From assembly GCF_002929825.1 (NCBI RefSeq), contig NZ_PJJN01000034.1, positions 207,322 to 271,321 of the forward strand: DNA of 64,000 nt. The letters run 5' to 3'. The notes under the pieces are model-generated. The model ran no database searches. It was not told the DNA's origin and worked only from the letters and a program-made list of their open reading frames with translations. Origin of the DNA: Cryobacterium sp. Y29 (GTDB lineage Bacteria; Actinomycetota; Actinomycetes; Actinomycetales; Microbacteriaceae). Position 1 is the first letter of the stretch. Each line of letters opens with the position of its first letter. Position numbers and translations under genes: made by a program. Positions 8,728-20,010 of the stretch are shown here, one piece after another.

Positions 8728-11700
8728 CTAGTTGTACGTTCCCGGAGTCAGGTCGTCCGACGAGAAACTGTCGAAGTCGACGAAGCTCAGGTCGCCCTCA
8801 GCGAACGTGGCATCTTCGGTGAAGATGCGGTTCGGGTAACGCTCAGCCTTGGCCTCTTCCGTTGCCTCGACGCTAACGTCGCGGTAGCGGGGAAGACCGG
8901 TGCCGGCCGGGATCAACTTACCGATGATGACGTTCTCCTTGAGGCCCATCAGCGGGTCGCTCTTGCCTTCCATGGCCGCCTGGGTCAGAACCCGGGTGGT
9001 CTCCTGGAAGGAAGCGGCCGACAGCCAGGACTCCGTCGCGAGGGAAGCCTTGGTGATACCCATGACCTCCTGGCGAGCGGATGCCGTCTTCTTGCCCTCG
9101 GTGAGCGCGGTGCGGTTGAGGTCGTTGTACTTCAACCGGTCAACGAGCTCGCCCGGGAGCAGTCCAGTGTCACCGTGTTCGACGACGGTCACCTTGCGAA
9201 GCATCTGGCGAACGATGACCTCGATGTGCTTGTCGTGAATCGGTACACCCTGCGAACGGTAGACCTCCTGCACACCGGAGACGAGGTGCTTCTGCACCGC
9301 GCGAACACCCTTGACGCGAAGAACTTCCTTCGGGTCGACGGCGCCGATGATGATCTGCTGTCCGAGATCGACGTGCTGACCATCCTCAACGAGAAGGGTC
9401 GAACGCTTCAGCACCGGGTAGGCGATTGCTTCGTCGCCATTGTCGGGGGTCAGGATGACCTTGCGGCCCTTGTCCGAATCCTCGATCGTGATGCGTCCGG
9501 CGGAGTCGACGATGGGTGACGCACCCTTGGGGGTACGCGCCTCGAACAGCTCCTGAACACGCGGCAGACCCTGGGTGATGTCGTCAGCGGATGCCGACCC
9601 ACCCGTGTGGAAGGTACGCATGGTCAGCTGGGTGCCGGGCTCACCGATGGACTGCGCGGCGATGATACCGACGGCCTCACCGATGTCGACGAGCTGGCCC
9701 GTAGCGAGCGACCGGCCGTAACAGACCGCACACACACCGACAGCCGACTCACAGGTGAGTACCGAGCGCACCTTGATGGTTTCGACACCACCGGCGATGA
9801 GCTTGGCGATGAGCACGTCTCCGACGTCGTCTCCGGCGTCGGCGATGACCTCACCGGCAGCGTTGACCGCGGCTGCGGCCAGGCTGCGAGCGTAGACCGC
9901 GTTCTCGACGTTGAAGTCGACCAGCAGTCCGCCATCTTCGTCACGCAGGAGCGCACCGGTCGTGGCGTCGGTTCCGGCGATGGGCAGTTCGAGACCCTTC
10001 GTCGTTCCGCAGTCGTCTTCGCGGATGATGACATCCTGCGAGACGTCCACGAGACGACGGGTGAGGTACCCCGAGTCAGCGGTACGCAGAGCCGTGTCGG
10101 CCAGTCCCTTACGAGCACCGTGAGTAGCAATGAAGTACTCGGCGACGGACAGGCCTTCGCGGTAGCTCGAGATGATCGGGCGAGGGATGATCTCACCCTT
10201 CGGGTTGTTCACGAGGCCTCGCATGCCGGCGATGTTGCGCACCTGCAGCCAGTTACCACGAGCACCAGAGGTGACCATGCGGTTGATGGTGTTATCGGCC
10301 GGGAAGTTCGACTGCATTGCTGCGGCGACGTCTTCCGTGGCACGAGTCCAGATCTGGATCAGCTCTTGGCGACGCTCGAGGTCGGTCGTGAGACCCTTCT
10401 CGAACTGCGCCTGAACCTTGGCAGCCTGCTTCTCGTAACCGGCGACGATCTCCTTCTTGTTCGGAGGCGTCAGGATGTCGCTGAGCGCGACGGTCACGCC
10501 GGAACGGGTTGCCCAGTAGAAACCGGCATCCTTGATCCGGTCGAGGGTTGCAGCAACCTCTACCTTGACGTACCGCTCCGCGAGGTCGTTGACAATGGTC
10601 GACATGGTGACCTTGTTGGCAACGTCTTCGAAGTACGGGTAGTCGGCCGGGAGCGCCTCGTTGAAGATGGCGCGGCCAAGGCTCGTGGTGACCAGAACGG
10701 TTCCGACAGCCTGACCGTTGACCAGTTCGACACCGTCGGGCTGCGTGCCCTCGGTGAAGTACTTGTCGGTCAAGCGGATGCGCACCTTGGCATTCAGGTC
10801 GAGCGACTTCTGGTCGAACGCGAGAATGGCCTCTGACACGCTGGAGAAAGCACGGCCTTCTCCGACCACACCTTCCTTCATCGTGGTGAGGTGGTGAAGA
10901 CCGATGATCATGTCCTGGGTGGGCAGGGTCACCGGGCGGCCGTCAGACGGCTTGAGGATGTTGTTCGAGGCGAGCATCAGGATGCGTGCCTCGGCCTGGG
11001 CCTCAACGGAAAGCGGAAGGTGGACAGCCATCTGGTCACCGTCGAAGTCGGCGTTGAACGCCGCGCAGACGAGCGGGTGCAGTTGGATCGCCTTACCTTC
11101 AACGAGCTGAGGCTCGAAGGCCTGGATGCCCAAGCGGTGCAGGGTGGGTGCACGGTTGAGCATGACGGGGCGCTCGCGGATGATCTCCTCGAGCACGTCC
11201 CAGACCTGCGGACGTGAGCGCTCGACCATGCGCTTGGCGGCCTTGATGTTCTGAGCGTGGCTCAAATCGATCAGGCGCTTGATCACGAACGGCTTGAACA
11301 GCTCGAGCGCCATCTGCTTGGGCAGACCACACTGGTGCAGCTTCAGCTGCGGACCGACCACGATGACCGAACGGCCCGAGTAGTCCACGCGCTTGCCGAG
11401 CAGGTTCTGACGGAACCGACCCTGCTTTCCCTTGAGCATGTCGCTCAGGGACTTCAGGGCGCGGTTACCGGTACCGGTAACGGGGCGACCACGACGACCG
11501 TTGTCGAACAGTGCGTCGACGGCCTCCTGCAGCATGCGCTTTTCGTTGTTCACGATGATCTCGGGAGCACCGAGGTCGAGCAGACGACGCAGGCGGTTGT
11601 TGCGGTTGATCACACGACGGTAGAGGTCGTTCAGGTCGCTCGTGGCAAACCGGCCACCGTCGAGCTGAACCATCGGGCGCAGTTCCGGCGGGAGCACGGG

Positions 11701-12651
11701 AACGACGTCGAGCACCATTCCGGCCGGCGAGTTGCCGGTCATGATGAACGCGTTGACCACGCGCAGGCGCTTGATGGCGCGGATCTTCTTCTGACCCTTG
11801 CCCTCGGCGATCTGCAGGTGCAGGTTTTCGCTCTCGGTGACCAGGTCGAAGGCCTCGAGGCGCTTCTTGATGGCTTCGGCGCCCATGTAGGCCTCGAAGT
11901 ACATGCCGAAACGGTCCTGGAGCTCGTGGAAAACGGAATCTTCCGGCTTCAGGTCGCCGACCTTGAGGGTGCGGAAGTCTTCCCACACGCGCTCGAGATG
12001 CGCGATCTGCTCGTCCAGGGACTTACGAACCTGGCCCATTTCCTTTTCGGCGGCGTCTTTCGTGCGCTTCTTCTGGTCGCTCTTGGCGCCTTCGGCCTCT
12101 AGTGCTGCGAGGTCGGTTTCGAGGCGCTGCAGGCGATCGGCGATACGCGAGTCGCGGCTCGACTCGATGGTCTTGAGTTCGAGACGCAGCTCGTTCTCGA
12201 GGCCGGGCATGTCCTGGTGGCGACCGTCTTCGTCAACCGTGATGACCATGTATGCGGCGAAGTAGATGACCTTTTCGAGGTCCTTCGGAGCCATGTCCAG
12301 CAGGTAGCCGAGACGCGAGGGCACACCCTTGAAGTACCAGATGTGCGTGACCGGGGCAGCGAGTTCGATGTGGCCCATGCGCTCACGGCGCACCGACGAC
12401 TTCGTGACCTCTACACCGCAACGCTCGCAGACGATTCCTTTGAAGCGAACACGCTTGTACTTGCCACACGAGCATTCCCAGTCCCGCGAGGGGCCGAAGA
12501 TCTGCTCACCGAACAGGCCGTCTTTTTCCGGCTTGAGCGTGCGGTAGTTGATGGTTTCGGGCTTCTTGACCTCACCGTGCGACCAACGACGGATGTCGTC
12601 AGCGGTAGCCAGGCCAATACGAAGCTCGTCAAATGTTGTTACGTCGAGCAA
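8728..12651 (-). CDS. rpoC: RNA polymerase beta' subunit
   Basis: A 1307-residue beta' subunit. The N-terminal zinc ribbon [20 protein letters not shown] lies near residues 60-80, the invariant magnesium-binding [12 protein letters not shown] near residue 530, and the second zinc site with [14 protein letters not shown] near residue 890. The trigger-loop and bridge-helix region is intact ([22 protein letters not shown]). Length is normal for actinobacteria. The start is TTG at 12651, preceded by AAGGAG with a 5-base spacer. It lies 42 bp downstream of rpoB and shares its transcript, ending at the hairpin at 8679-8710. Confidence 0.99.
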   Translation of the reverse strand: MLDVTTFDELRIGLATADDIRRWSHGEVKKPETINYRTLKPEKDGLFGEQIFGPSRDWECSCGKYKRVRFKGIVCERCGVEVTKSSVRRERMGHIELAAPVTHIWYFKGVPSRLGYLLDMAPKDLEKVIYFAAYMVITVDEDGRHQDMPGLENELRLELKTIESSRDSRIADRLQRLETDLAALEAEGAKSDQKKRTKDAAEKEMGQVRKSLDEQIAHLERVWEDFRTLKVGDLKPEDSVFHELQDRFGMYFEAYMGAEAIKKRLEAFDLVTESENLHLQIAEGKGQKKIRAIKRLRVVNAFIMTGNSPAGMVLDVVPVLPPELRPMVQLDGGRFATSDLNDLYRRVINRNNRLRRLLDLGAPEIIVNNEKRMLQEAVDALFDNGRRGRPVTGTGNRALKSLSDMLKGKQGRFRQNLLGKRVDYSGRSVIVVGPQLKLHQCGLPKQMALELFKPFVIKRLIDLSHAQNIKAAKRMVERSRPQVWDVLEEIIRERPVMLNRAPTLHRLGIQAFEPQLVEGKAIQLHPLVCAAFNADFDGDQMAVHLPLSVEAQAEARILMLASNNILKPSDGRPVTLPTQDMIIGLHHLTTMKEGVVGEGRAFSSVSEAILAFDQKSLDLNAKVRIRLTDKYFTEGTQPDGVELVNGQAVGTVLVTTSLGRAIFNEALPADYPYFEDVANKVTMSTIVNDLAERYVKVEVAATLDRIKDAGFYWATRSGVTVALSDILTPPNKKEIVAGYEKQAAKVQAQFEKGLTTDLERRQELIQIWTRATEDVAAAMQSNFPADNTINRMVTSGARGNWLQVRNIAGMRGLVNNPKGEIIPRPIISSYREGLSVAEYFIATHGARKGLADTALRTADSGYLTRRLVDVSQDVIIREDDCGTTKGLELPIAGTDATTGALLRDEDGGLLVDFNVENAVYARSLAAAAVNAAGEVIADAGDDVGDVLIAKLIAGGVETIKVRSVLTCESAVGVCAVCYGRSLATGQLVDIGEAVGIIAAQSIGEPGTQLTMRTFHTGGSASADDITQGLPRVQELFEARTPKGASPIVDSAGRITIEDSDKGRKVILTPDNGDEAIAYPVLKRSTLLVEDGQHVDLGQQIIIGAVDPKEVLRVKGVRAVQKHLVSGVQEVYRSQGVPIHDKHIEVIVRQMLRKVTVVEHGDTGLLPGELVDRLKYNDLNRTALTEGKKTASARQEVMGITKASLATESWLSAASFQETTRVLTQAAMEGKSDPLMGLKENVIIGKLIPAGTGLPRYRDVSVEATEEAKAERYPNRIFTEDATFAEGDLSFVDFDSFSSDDLTPGTYN

Positions 12652-12693
12652 TTTCTCTCCTTGGAAAGTTTTCGAAGTTTCTTCGGGCCAGGC

Positions 12694-15600
12694 TTAGATG
12701 TCGTCGATGGACGACGACTCAAACCGGGTGGAAATATTGATGCCGAGCTCTTCCGCAGCGCGGAACACCTCATCATCCGTGTCGCGCAGGCTGACTGCGG
12801 TGCCATCGGCCGAGAGCACCTCGACGTTCAAGCACAGCGACTGCATTTCCTTGATCAGAACCTTGAAGCTCTCGGGAATGCCGGGTTCCTGGATGTTCTC
12901 ACCCTTGACGATGGCTTCGTACACCTTGACGCGGCCGAGGATATCGTCAGATTTGATGGTCAGGAGTTCCTGTAGGGCGTAGGCGGCTCCGTATGCTTCG
13001 AGCGCCCACACCTCCATCTCACCGAAACGCTGTCCACCGAACTGCGCCTTACCACCCAGCGGCTGCTGCGTGATCATGGAGTACGGGCCGGTCGAACGAG
13101 CGTGGATCTTGTCGTCGACCAGGTGGTGGAGCTTCAGGATGTACATGTATCCAACGGACACCGGCATCGGGAACGGCTCGCCGGAGCGGCCGTCGAAGAG
13201 CTGGGTCTTTCCGGTGGAACCGATGAGGCGCTCACCGTCGCGGGTCAGGGTCGTGGAGTCCAGGAGACCCTCGATCTCGATCTCGAGCGCACCGTCGAAT
13301 ACCGGGGTGGCGACCTTCGTGCCGGGGGCGGCGCTGAAGGCGTGCTCCGGAAGACGAGCAGCCCATTTCGGCTTACCCTCGACGTTCCAGCCCTGCTTCG
13401 CAATCCAACCGAGGTGCGTTTCGAGCACCTGGCCGAAGTTCATGCGACCGGGGATACCGAGCGGGTTGAGGATGATGTCGACCGGGGTTCCGTCGGCGAG
13501 GAACGGCATGTCCTCGATCGGCAGAATGCGGGAGATGACACCCTTGTTGCCGTGACGGCCGGCGAGCTTGTCACCCTCGGTGATCTTGCGCTTCTGGGCA
13601 ATGAACACGACCACGCGCTGGTTGACGCCCGAGCCGAGCTCGTCGTCGCCGTCCTGCGAGTCGAATACCTTGACACCGATGATGGTGCCGCGCTCACCGT
13701 GGGGAACCTTCAAGCTCGTGTCGCGAACTTCGCGGCTCTTCTCGTTGAAGATGGCGCGCAGCAGGCGCTCCTCGGCGGAAAGCTCGGTCTCGCCCTTCGG
13801 CGTGACCTTGCCCACGAGGATGTCGCCGGGGCGAACCTCGGCTCCGATACGGATGATGCCACGCTCGTCGAGGTCGGCGAGAAAGTCCGGGGACACGTTG
13901 GGAAGGTCGCGAGTGATCTCTTCCTTACCCAGCTTAGTGTCGCGGGCATCCACTTCGTACTCTTCGATGTGAATCGAGGAGAGGGTGTCGTCCTTGACCA
14001 GGTTCTGGCTCAGGATGATCGCGTCCTCGAAGTTGTAGCCTTCCCACGGCATGAATGCCACGAGCAGGTTCTTTCCGAGGGCGAGTTCGCCCTGGTCGGT
14101 GGCGGGTCCGTCGGCGATAACCTCGCCGGCTTCGATGCGCTCACCGGCGTTGACGATCACGCGGTGGTTGAAGCTCGTGCCCTGGTTGGAGCGCGAGAAT
14201 TTGCGCAGGTAGTAGTCCTGCGTGCCGCCCTCATCGAGCTGGATGGTGACGACGTCAGCCGACACCTCGGAGACCACACCGGGCTTCAGCGCGGTGAGCA
14301 CGTCACCGGCGTCGATGGCCGTGTAGACCTCCATGCCGGTTCCGACGAGCGGGCTGTCGCTGAGCAGCAGCGGCACCGCCTGACGCTGCATGTTGGCACC
14401 CATGAGTGCGCGGTTGGCATCGTCGTGCTCGAGGAACGGAATGAGGCTGGTCGCGACCGACACCATCTGACGTGGCGAGACATCCATGTAGCCGATGTCT
14501 TCAGCGGGAACGAGGTCGACCTCGCCACCCTTCTTACGAGCGAGCACGCGGGCCTCGGCAAAGTGCGAGTCCTTGGTGAGCGGCGCGTTGGCCTGGGCGA
14601 CGATGAAGTCGTCCTCTTCGCTCGCGGTGAGGTAATCGATCGTCTCGGTGACCTTGTTGTTGAGTACACGACGGTACGGCGTCTCGATGAAACCGAACGC
14701 ATTGATCTGCGCGAACGAGGCGAGCGAACCGATCAGGCCGATGTTCGGGCCTTCCGGGGTCTCAATGGGACACATGCGGCCGTAGTGCGAGGGGTGAACG
14801 TCTCGCACCTCGACGCCGGCGCGGTCACGGGAGAGGCCACCCGGGCCCAGCGCGCTGAGGCGACGCTTGTGCGTCAATCCGGCGAGCGGGTTGTTCTGGT
14901 CCATGAACTGCGAGAGCTGCGAGGTACCGAAGAACTCCTTGATCGCGGCCACGACGGGGCGCACGTTGATCAGGGTCTGCGGGGTGATCGCTTCGATGTC
15001 CTGCGTGGTCATGCGCTCACGAACGACGCGCTCCATGCGGGACAGGCCGGTACGCACCTGGTTCTGGATGAGCTCGCCAACAGCACGGATACGACGGTTA
15101 CCGAAGTGGTCGATGTCGTCGATGTCAATGTTGATGTCGGTCATCTTGCCGTCGCGCAGACCCGGAAGGGTGGTCTGGTTGTCGTGCAGGGCAACCAGGT
15201 ACTTGATGGTGGCCAGGATGTCGGCCAGCGTCAGTACGGAGTCACTCAGCGGCGCTTCGAGGCCGAGCTTGCGGTTGATCTTGTAACGACCAACCTTGGC
15301 CAGGTCGTAGCGCTTGGAGTTGAAGAAGAAGTTGTCGAGGAGCGCACGCGCAGCCTCGGCGGCAACCTGCTCGCCGGGACGGAGCTTGCGGTAGATGTCC
15401 TTGAGGGCTTCTTCCTTGGTGAGGATGTTGTCCTTCTCGAGGGTGAGCTCGATGGACGCGTAGCCCTTGAACTCCTCGAGGATCTCCTCGCTGGTGAGAC
15501 CGAGGGCCTTCAGGAACACGGTGACGGACTGCTTGCGCTTACGGTCGATGCGCACGCCAACCTGGTCGCGCTTGTCGATCTCGAATTCAAGCCAGGCACC

Positions 15601-16185
15601 ACGGCTCGGAATGACGCGGGCGGAGTAGATGTCCTTGTCAGACGTCTTCTCCTGCTCGCGGTTGAAGTACACGCCCGGGGAGCGCACCAGTTGCGACACG
15701 ACGACACGCTCGGTGCCGTTGATCACGAAGGTGCCCTTGGGGGTCATCAACGGGAAGTCACCCATGAACACGGTCTGGGTCTTGATCTCACCAGTGAGGT
15801 GGTTCATGAACTCAGCGTTCACGTAGAGGGGTGCTGAGTAGGTCTTACCCTTTTCCTTGCACTCATCAATGGTGTACTTCTCCGGCTCGAGCTCCGGGTT
15901 GGTGAAGGACAGCTGCATCGTTTCGCCGAGGTCTTCGATGGGAGAGATCTCCTCGAAGATCTCATCGAGCCCGGTGCGATTCGGCAGGTCCTGGCGGCCG
16001 GCTTTCTGGGCCTCGGCGATGCGAGCCTTCCAGATGTCGTTGCCGACTAGCCAGTCGAAGCTCTCGGTCTGCAAAGCGAGCAGATCCGGAACGTTCAAGT
16101 GGTCGCTGATCTTTGCGAACGACAGGCGCTCAGCTGAGCGGCCGTTCTTGGGTGAGTTGGTGGTTGCGTTGCGCGCAGCAGCCAA
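12694..16185 (-). CDS. rpoB: RNA polymerase beta subunit
   Basis: An 1163-residue beta subunit. The rifampicin-resistance cluster [20 protein letters not shown] and [14 protein letters not shown] is present around residues 425-455 with the wild-type Asp, His and Ser at the usual resistance positions, so no target-based rifampicin resistance is predicted. Downstream motifs such as [20 protein letters not shown] and the C-terminal [17 protein letters not shown] clamp region are complete. Translation starts at TTG 16185, with GGAGG 8 bases upstream. The upstream region up to 16538 should hold the promoter. Confidence 0.99.
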   Translation of the reverse strand: MAAARNATTNSPKNGRSAERLSFAKISDHLNVPDLLALQTESFDWLVGNDIWKARIAEAQKAGRQDLPNRTGLDEIFEEISPIEDLGETMQLSFTNPELEPEKYTIDECKEKGKTYSAPLYVNAEFMNHLTGEIKTQTVFMGDFPLMTPKGTFVINGTERVVVSQLVRSPGVYFNREQEKTSDKDIYSARVIPSRGAWLEFEIDKRDQVGVRIDRKRKQSVTVFLKALGLTSEEILEEFKGYASIELTLEKDNILTKEEALKDIYRKLRPGEQVAAEAARALLDNFFFNSKRYDLAKVGRYKINRKLGLEAPLSDSVLTLADILATIKYLVALHDNQTTLPGLRDGKMTDINIDIDDIDHFGNRRIRAVGELIQNQVRTGLSRMERVVRERMTTQDIEAITPQTLINVRPVVAAIKEFFGTSQLSQFMDQNNPLAGLTHKRRLSALGPGGLSRDRAGVEVRDVHPSHYGRMCPIETPEGPNIGLIGSLASFAQINAFGFIETPYRRVLNNKVTETIDYLTASEEDDFIVAQANAPLTKDSHFAEARVLARKKGGEVDLVPAEDIGYMDVSPRQMVSVATSLIPFLEHDDANRALMGANMQRQAVPLLLSDSPLVGTGMEVYTAIDAGDVLTALKPGVVSEVSADVVTIQLDEGGTQDYYLRKFSRSNQGTSFNHRVIVNAGERIEAGEVIADGPATDQGELALGKNLLVAFMPWEGYNFEDAIILSQNLVKDDTLSSIHIEEYEVDARDTKLGKEEITRDLPNVSPDFLADLDERGIIRIGAEVRPGDILVGKVTPKGETELSAEERLLRAIFNEKSREVRDTSLKVPHGERGTIIGVKVFDSQDGDDELGSGVNQRVVVFIAQKRKITEGDKLAGRHGNKGVISRILPIEDMPFLADGTPVDIILNPLGIPGRMNFGQVLETHLGWIAKQGWNVEGKPKWAARLPEHAFSAAPGTKVATPVFDGALEIEIEGLLDSTTLTRDGERLIGSTGKTQLFDGRSGEPFPMPVSVGYMYILKLHHLVDDKIHARSTGPYSMITQQPLGGKAQFGGQRFGEMEVWALEAYGAAYALQELLTIKSDDILGRVKVYEAIVKGENIQEPGIPESFKVLIKEMQSLCLNVEVLSADGTAVSLRDTDDEVFRAAEELGINISTRFESSSIDDI

Positions 16186-16538
16186 GGAAATAACCTCCGT
16201 GGACCCCGTCAGGTCTAGTTATTGTTATTGGTGATGACTCCGCAGACCCTAGGAAAGAATCTCGTAGGAAATGTGCCTCAAGGTGGCTTGAACACGCAAA
16301 GCCGACCGCAATATGAAGGCAAGGTTTTTCTGGGAGCGTAAGGAGTAAGCATATGCCCCAATTAGCGGGATGTCCACCCGAATCTTGCATATGTGTAAAT
16401 TCTCAGGTATAACCCGCCGCACTGCCCACCGCAGAAGCTCACGAAGTGCCCGCTTGGCCACCGCAAAGCGGCACGTCTTATGCTCTCGGAACAGATGGTG
16501 CGCGCAGATCGCGAGCAGCCAGGGCGCAGACTGGAACC
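16186..16538. other. Gene-free divergent region between rpoB and the spermidine-synthase-like gene
   Basis: This 353-bp stretch has no credible coding frame. It should carry the rpoB promoter and leader on the minus strand, and the promoter of the plus-strand gene at 16539. It is more AT-rich than its neighbours and contains two GCATATG motifs (near 16349 and 16387). I could not choose a specific sigma-factor site with confidence. Confidence 0.5.
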
Positions 16539-17423
16539 ATGAGTACTGGGCGTAAGGGTGAGGCATCCGACGAGCATCCGGCTGTCGTCTTGAAGTTGAG
16601 CGGGCACACGGCGGTGATCGAACCGGACCGGTTCACCCCCGGCAGCTTTCAGCTCGTGGTCGACGGCACGCCGCAGTCGCACGTGAACATCGACCACCCC
16701 GATGAGCTGTTCTTCGAGTACATCCAGCGCATCGGGCACGTCATCGACCTGCTCGGGGAACCACACGAGCCAATCACCGCCGTGCACCTCGGAGCGGGCG
16801 CGCTGACCCTGCCGCGCTATGTGGAGGCGACCCGGCCGGGCTCCCGCCAGCAGGTCGTCGAGATCGAGAGCGACCTGATCGACCTCGTGCGGGAGGTTTT
16901 GCCGTGGGACAAGCGCGCCCAGCTGCGCGTGCGCCACGGCGATGCCCGCGAGGTGCTCGGCAAGCTGCCGGCCGGACTCAAGGGAGCCGTCGACCTTGTC
17001 GTGGTGGATATCTTCTCGGGCGCGCGCACCCCGAAACACGTCACGAGCCGCGAATTCTTCGCTCTCGCCGCTCCGCTGCTGTCGCCGCGCGGCGTGCTCG
17101 CCGTCAACGTAGCGGATGGCCCCGGCCTCGCGTTCGCTCGTGGCCAGGCCGCAACCCTCTCGGCGGTGTTTCCGCACGTGATCGGATTCGCCGAGACGCA
17201 GGTGCTCAAGGGCCGCCGCTTCGGCAACATCGTATTCATCGCCGCGCACACCCCGATCGACCTCAACTGGATTCCCCGGCTGCTTGCGAACGGACCGCAC
17301 CCGGCCAAGGTGATCGAGGGTACCGAGCTGAAGCAGTTCATGGCCGGGTCGCTCGTGGCGACCGACGAGACGTCGACGCAGTCGCCGTTGCCCGGCCGCA
17401 CGGTGTTTCAGATTGGGCACTGA
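16539..17423 (+). CDS. Spermidine synthase-like (SpeE-fold) methyltransferase-family protein
   Basis: A 294-residue Rossmann-fold protein. The SAM-type glycine loop reads VHLGAGALTLPRYVEATRPG near residue 83, followed by VEIESDLIDLVREVL and an acidic VDLVVVDIFSGARTP segment, the layout of spermidine synthase homologues. These actinobacterial proteins usually lack proof of polyamine synthesis, so the substrate is uncertain. The ATG at 16539 is chosen because upstream codons in this frame lack family similarity; no strong ribosome site is visible. It is followed by a TPR gene on the same strand. Confidence 0.75.
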   Translation: MSTGRKGEASDEHPAVVLKLSGHTAVIEPDRFTPGSFQLVVDGTPQSHVNIDHPDELFFEYIQRIGHVIDLLGEPHEPITAVHLGAGALTLPRYVEATRPGSRQQVVEIESDLIDLVREVLPWDKRAQLRVRHGDAREVLGKLPAGLKGAVDLVVVDIFSGARTPKHVTSREFFALAAPLLSPRGVLAVNVADGPGLAFARGQAATLSAVFPHVIGFAETQVLKGRRFGNIVFIAAHTPIDLNWIPRLLANGPHPAKVIEGTELKQFMAGSLVATDETSTQSPLPGRTVFQIGH

Positions 17424-17515
17424 CCTGCGACCGGATTCGCATCGGCGGCGGTATTCTGGGGGCACCCGTTTATCCCGCGCGGCCCCGGCCGCCCTCGTCA
17501 TTACAGGAACACACC

Positions 17516-18052
17516 CTGAGTTTCATCATCGGTTACGACCCCATCACTCTGCGCGAAAAAGTTGACCTGCTGGCCGCCGGCGAGCGGCTCGTCGAGCTCG
17601 GCAACCTGCGGAGCCTGGCCGCCCTCAACGAGAAGGTCGCCCTGCTGCGTCTGGTCGGTCGGCTCGACGAAGCCTGGGAAATTGCGAACGAGGCGCTGCG
17701 CCAGTCCCGCTTCACCGGCAACCGGGAGCAGGCGGTGGCCAGTCGCATCCGTCGCGCTCAGGTTTTGCAGTTTCAGGGCAAGCTCGACGAGGCCGCGAGC
17801 GAACTGACCCACTGCATCCTCGACTCTGAGGTGCACGAGTGGACCCGGCTGGCGGCCTACGCCCGGCAGCACCGCGGCAAGGTGTACTTCGATCAGGGCA
17901 ACCTCGACGGCGCGCTTGCGGACTTCACCGCTGCCGTTTTTCTGCGCGAGAAAGACGGCGCCGACGCCGACGAACTCGACAGCTCACTGCTCGCCGTTGC
18001 AGTAGTGGAGTCGCACATCGCTGCCCGCGGGTCCAATTCCCTTCCCGCATAA
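17516..18052 (+). CDS. Tetratricopeptide-repeat protein
   Basis: About 178 residues of mostly helical sequence. Several helix pairs of TPR type are visible: RLDEAWEIANEALRQSRF, QGKLDEAASELTHCIL and QGNLDGALADFTAAVF. No ATG or GTG lies at a suitable place; the best start is CTG at 17516 behind AGGA (7-base spacer), so the exact N-terminus is uncertain. TPR proteins act as protein-interaction scaffolds, and nothing in the sequence names a partner. It lies 92 bp after the SpeE-like gene. Confidence 0.65.
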   Translation: MSFIIGYDPITLREKVDLLAAGERLVELGNLRSLAALNEKVALLRLVGRLDEAWEIANEALRQSRFTGNREQAVASRIRRAQVLQFQGKLDEAASELTHCILDSEVHEWTRLAAYARQHRGKVYFDQGNLDGALADFTAAVFLREKDGADADELDSSLLAVAVVESHIAARGSNSLPA

Positions 18053-18135
18053 CTCCTGCAATTCGATGCCTGCAACTCAGCCACCCGCACAATCTCGCGG
18101 CGCCCGGGGAGCGGCGCCGCAAACTGCAGGAGTTA
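18050..18135. repeat. Nested inverted repeat after the TPR gene
   Basis: Outer arms TAACTCCTGCA (18050-18060) and TGCAGGAGTTA (18125-18135) are perfect complements 64 bases apart. Between them sits an inner stem, 18097-18104 with 18113-18120 (GCGGCGCC / GGCGCCGC). The left outer arm includes the TPR stop codon. It could be a terminator or a small palindromic interspersed element; other copies would have to be sought outside the window. Confidence 0.6.
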
Positions 18136-18212
18136 CGGTGCGTCGTGGCGGGCTACTGGCCGTCGGGCGCGTTCTACGGCATGCTGTATTCACCACGAAG
18201 GCGAGGTGAACG

Positions 18213-19370
18213 GTGACTTTTCATGCGTTTCGGCGAGCGACTGCCACAGCGTCGGCCGCCCTGCTGGTTCTAGCTCTGGCCGCGTGCAGCGCGGAGGCGC
18301 CGCGCGCCACCCCGATAACGTCGACACCAGCCTCCTCCGCGCCCGGCGCGACCGGGACCGCGGACCTGACGCCGGTGCATCCGGTCGCAGAACCTGTCGT
18401 GATCGCCTCGGGGCTTCAGGCTCCGTGGTCGATTCTGCGACTGCCCGGCGGCGCCACCCTCATCAGCGAACGCGACACGACCCGGGTGCGCGAGTTACTT
18501 CCCGGCGGCAGCTTGCGCGTAGCTGGCACGATCGAAGCCGCACAGCCCAATGGTGAGGGCGGGCTGCTCGGCCTGGCTTTTCTGGCCGACGAAGCGGCTC
18601 CCGGCGGTGCCGGCTGGGTCTATGCCTATTTTTCGACCGCAACCGACAACCGCATCGAGCGGATGCCGCTGGCCGGCTCGCCGGGCAGCCACACCCTCGG
18701 GGCGCCCACCCTCGTACTCGATTCGATCCCGCGGGCCGGCAACCACAATGGTGGTCGCATCGCGTTCGGGCCGGACGGCCTGCTCTATGCGACCGCCGGA
18801 GACGCCGGAGACACGGCCAACGCCCAGAACTTGGATTCGCTCGGCGGCAAGATTCTGCGCCTGACACCGACCGGCGGCGTACCGGAGGACAACCCTTTCA
18901 GTACCGTGGTGTACTCATTCGGGCACCGAAATCCGCAGGGGCTCGCCTGGGACTCACGCGGGCAGCTGTGGGCGAGCGAGTTCGGCCAGAACACCTGGGA
19001 CGAGCTCAACCGCATCGTTCCCGGCGGCAACTACGGCTGGCCGCTGGTCGAAGGCCAAGCCGGTGACGCGGCCTATATCGATCCTCAACAGCAGTGGTCG
19101 ACCGACCAGGCCAGCCCGAGCGGCATCACCATCGTGAACGACACCATCTTCATGGCGAGCCTGCGCGGTCAACGACTCTGGAGCATCCCCATCACCGGCC
19201 CGTCCTCCACAACCGAACCCACCGAGTGGTTTGCGCAGGACTATGGCCGGTTGCGCGACGTGGTGTCGGGCCCTGCTGGCACACTGTGGTTTGTGAGTAA
19301 CAACACGGATGGCCGGGGTTCCCCGGCGGCCGGCGACGACCGGCTCTTTCAGGTAGTGGTCGGCCCCTGA
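18213..19370 (+). CDS. Lipoprotein PQQ-dependent sugar dehydrogenase-like protein (glucose/sorbosone dehydrogenase family)
   Basis: A 385-residue exported protein. The N-terminus has a signal peptide ending in LALAAC, a lipobox with the lipidated Cys near residue 26, then an Ala/Pro/Thr-rich linker. The body is the six-bladed beta-propeller of the GSDH family: GLQAPWSILRLPGG, NGEGGLLGLAF, HNGGRIAFGPDGLLYATAGD, YSFGHRNPQGLAWD and FGQNTWDELNRI. In the family the HNGG and GHRNPQG loops hold the catalytic His, Ca2+ and PQQ. It probably oxidises an aldose at the outer face of the membrane; the substrate is unknown. Start GTG at 18213 behind AGGTGA. Confidence 0.85.
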   Translation: MTFHAFRRATATASAALLVLALAACSAEAPRATPITSTPASSAPGATGTADLTPVHPVAEPVVIASGLQAPWSILRLPGGATLISERDTTRVRELLPGGSLRVAGTIEAAQPNGEGGLLGLAFLADEAAPGGAGWVYAYFSTATDNRIERMPLAGSPGSHTLGAPTLVLDSIPRAGNHNGGRIAFGPDGLLYATAGDAGDTANAQNLDSLGGKILRLTPTGGVPEDNPFSTVVYSFGHRNPQGLAWDSRGQLWASEFGQNTWDELNRIVPGGNYGWPLVEGQAGDAAYIDPQQQWSTDQASPSGITIVNDTIFMASLRGQRLWSIPITGPSSTTEPTEWFAQDYGRLRDVVSGPAGTLWFVSNNTDGRGSPAAGDDRLFQVVVGP

Positions 19371-19431
19371 TGATCCACACGACACATCTCGCCCGGATGC
19401 CCTCTTGCGGCGCGAGAACGCAGGCGCCCTG

Positions 19432-19941
19432 ATGGCCGATCTCACGCAGGTGCGCCGGTGGGCCGACGCGCTCATCGCGGCGCACCTCGACCCCGGTTGG
19501 ACCTTCGGATTCGACAATGCCAAGAAGCGGGCAGGCCTCTGCAATTTCAGTTCGAAACACATCACTGTCTCGCGCTACCTCGCCTCCCGTTATGCCGACG
19601 ACGACGTGCACCAGATCTTGTTGCACGAGGTCGCGCATGCCTTGGCCGGGCCGCGCGCCGGGCACGGACCCCGCTGGAAGAAAATGGCACTCGACCTCGG
19701 CTACGACGGCAAGCGCACCCACGACGGCGAGATCGCCAATGAGCTCGCCCCGTGGGTGGGCATCTGCCCGGCCGGCCACACTCACTTTCGGTATCGGCAG
19801 CCCACCCGGCCCCTGGCTTGTGGCCTGTGCGCGCGCCGCTTCGACCAGGCCCACGCCATCAGATGGCTGCGGCGCGAAATCACACCGGCCATCCGGCGCC
19901 GGGCGGCGGCCTCCGCGGGGCCACGGCTGACGCCGCGCTGA
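19432..19941 (+). CDS. SprT-like zinc metalloprotease-fold protein
   Basis: A 169-residue protein with a zinc motif HEVAHALAGPRAGHGPRWK (HExxH, third ligand His further along), starting near residue 65. The C-terminal part has a zinc-ribbon-like arrangement, CPAGHTHFRYRQP and CGLCARRF. SprT/Spartan-type proteins cleave or bind DNA-crosslinked proteins, but bacterial members are poorly studied. ATG 19432 is chosen; a TTG at 19405 is possible. The stop codon falls inside the first unit of a 16-bp tandem repeat. Confidence 0.75.
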   Translation: MADLTQVRRWADALIAAHLDPGWTFGFDNAKKRAGLCNFSSKHITVSRYLASRYADDDVHQILLHEVAHALAGPRAGHGPRWKKMALDLGYDGKRTHDGEIANELAPWVGICPAGHTHFRYRQPTRPLACGLCARRFDQAHAIRWLRREITPAIRRRAAASAGPRLTPR

Positions 19942-20001
19942 CCGACGTTCGCGCTGACCGACGTTCGTGCTGACCGACGTTCGCGCTGACCGACGTTCGG
20001 C
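19938..20001. repeat. Four tandem 16-bp repeats between two convergent genes
   Basis: The unit CTGACCGACGTTCGCG repeats at 19938, 19954, 19970 and 19986 with one C/T difference in unit 2 and a diverged end in unit 4. It lies between the SprT-like stop and the stop of the convergent coiled-coil gene. Each unit contains the short partial palindrome CGACGTTCG. It may act as a bidirectional terminator or be a slipped-strand array. Confidence 0.85.
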
Positions 20002-20010
20002 GGCCGCGGG

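Noticed and set aside
9607..10836. A plus-strand frame of about 400 codons opposite rpoC
   Set aside because: Same reason: the minus strand encodes intact RpoC here, with no room for a second gene.
13102..15837. A long plus-strand frame of about 900 codons opposite rpoB
   Set aside because: It is antisense to a complete rpoB gene with all motifs, and is a by-product of high GC codon use. The translation is rich in Val, Asp, Arg and His without family features.
19938..20001. Possible CRISPR array
   Set aside because: The units are directly adjacent with no spacers, and no cas gene lies nearby.
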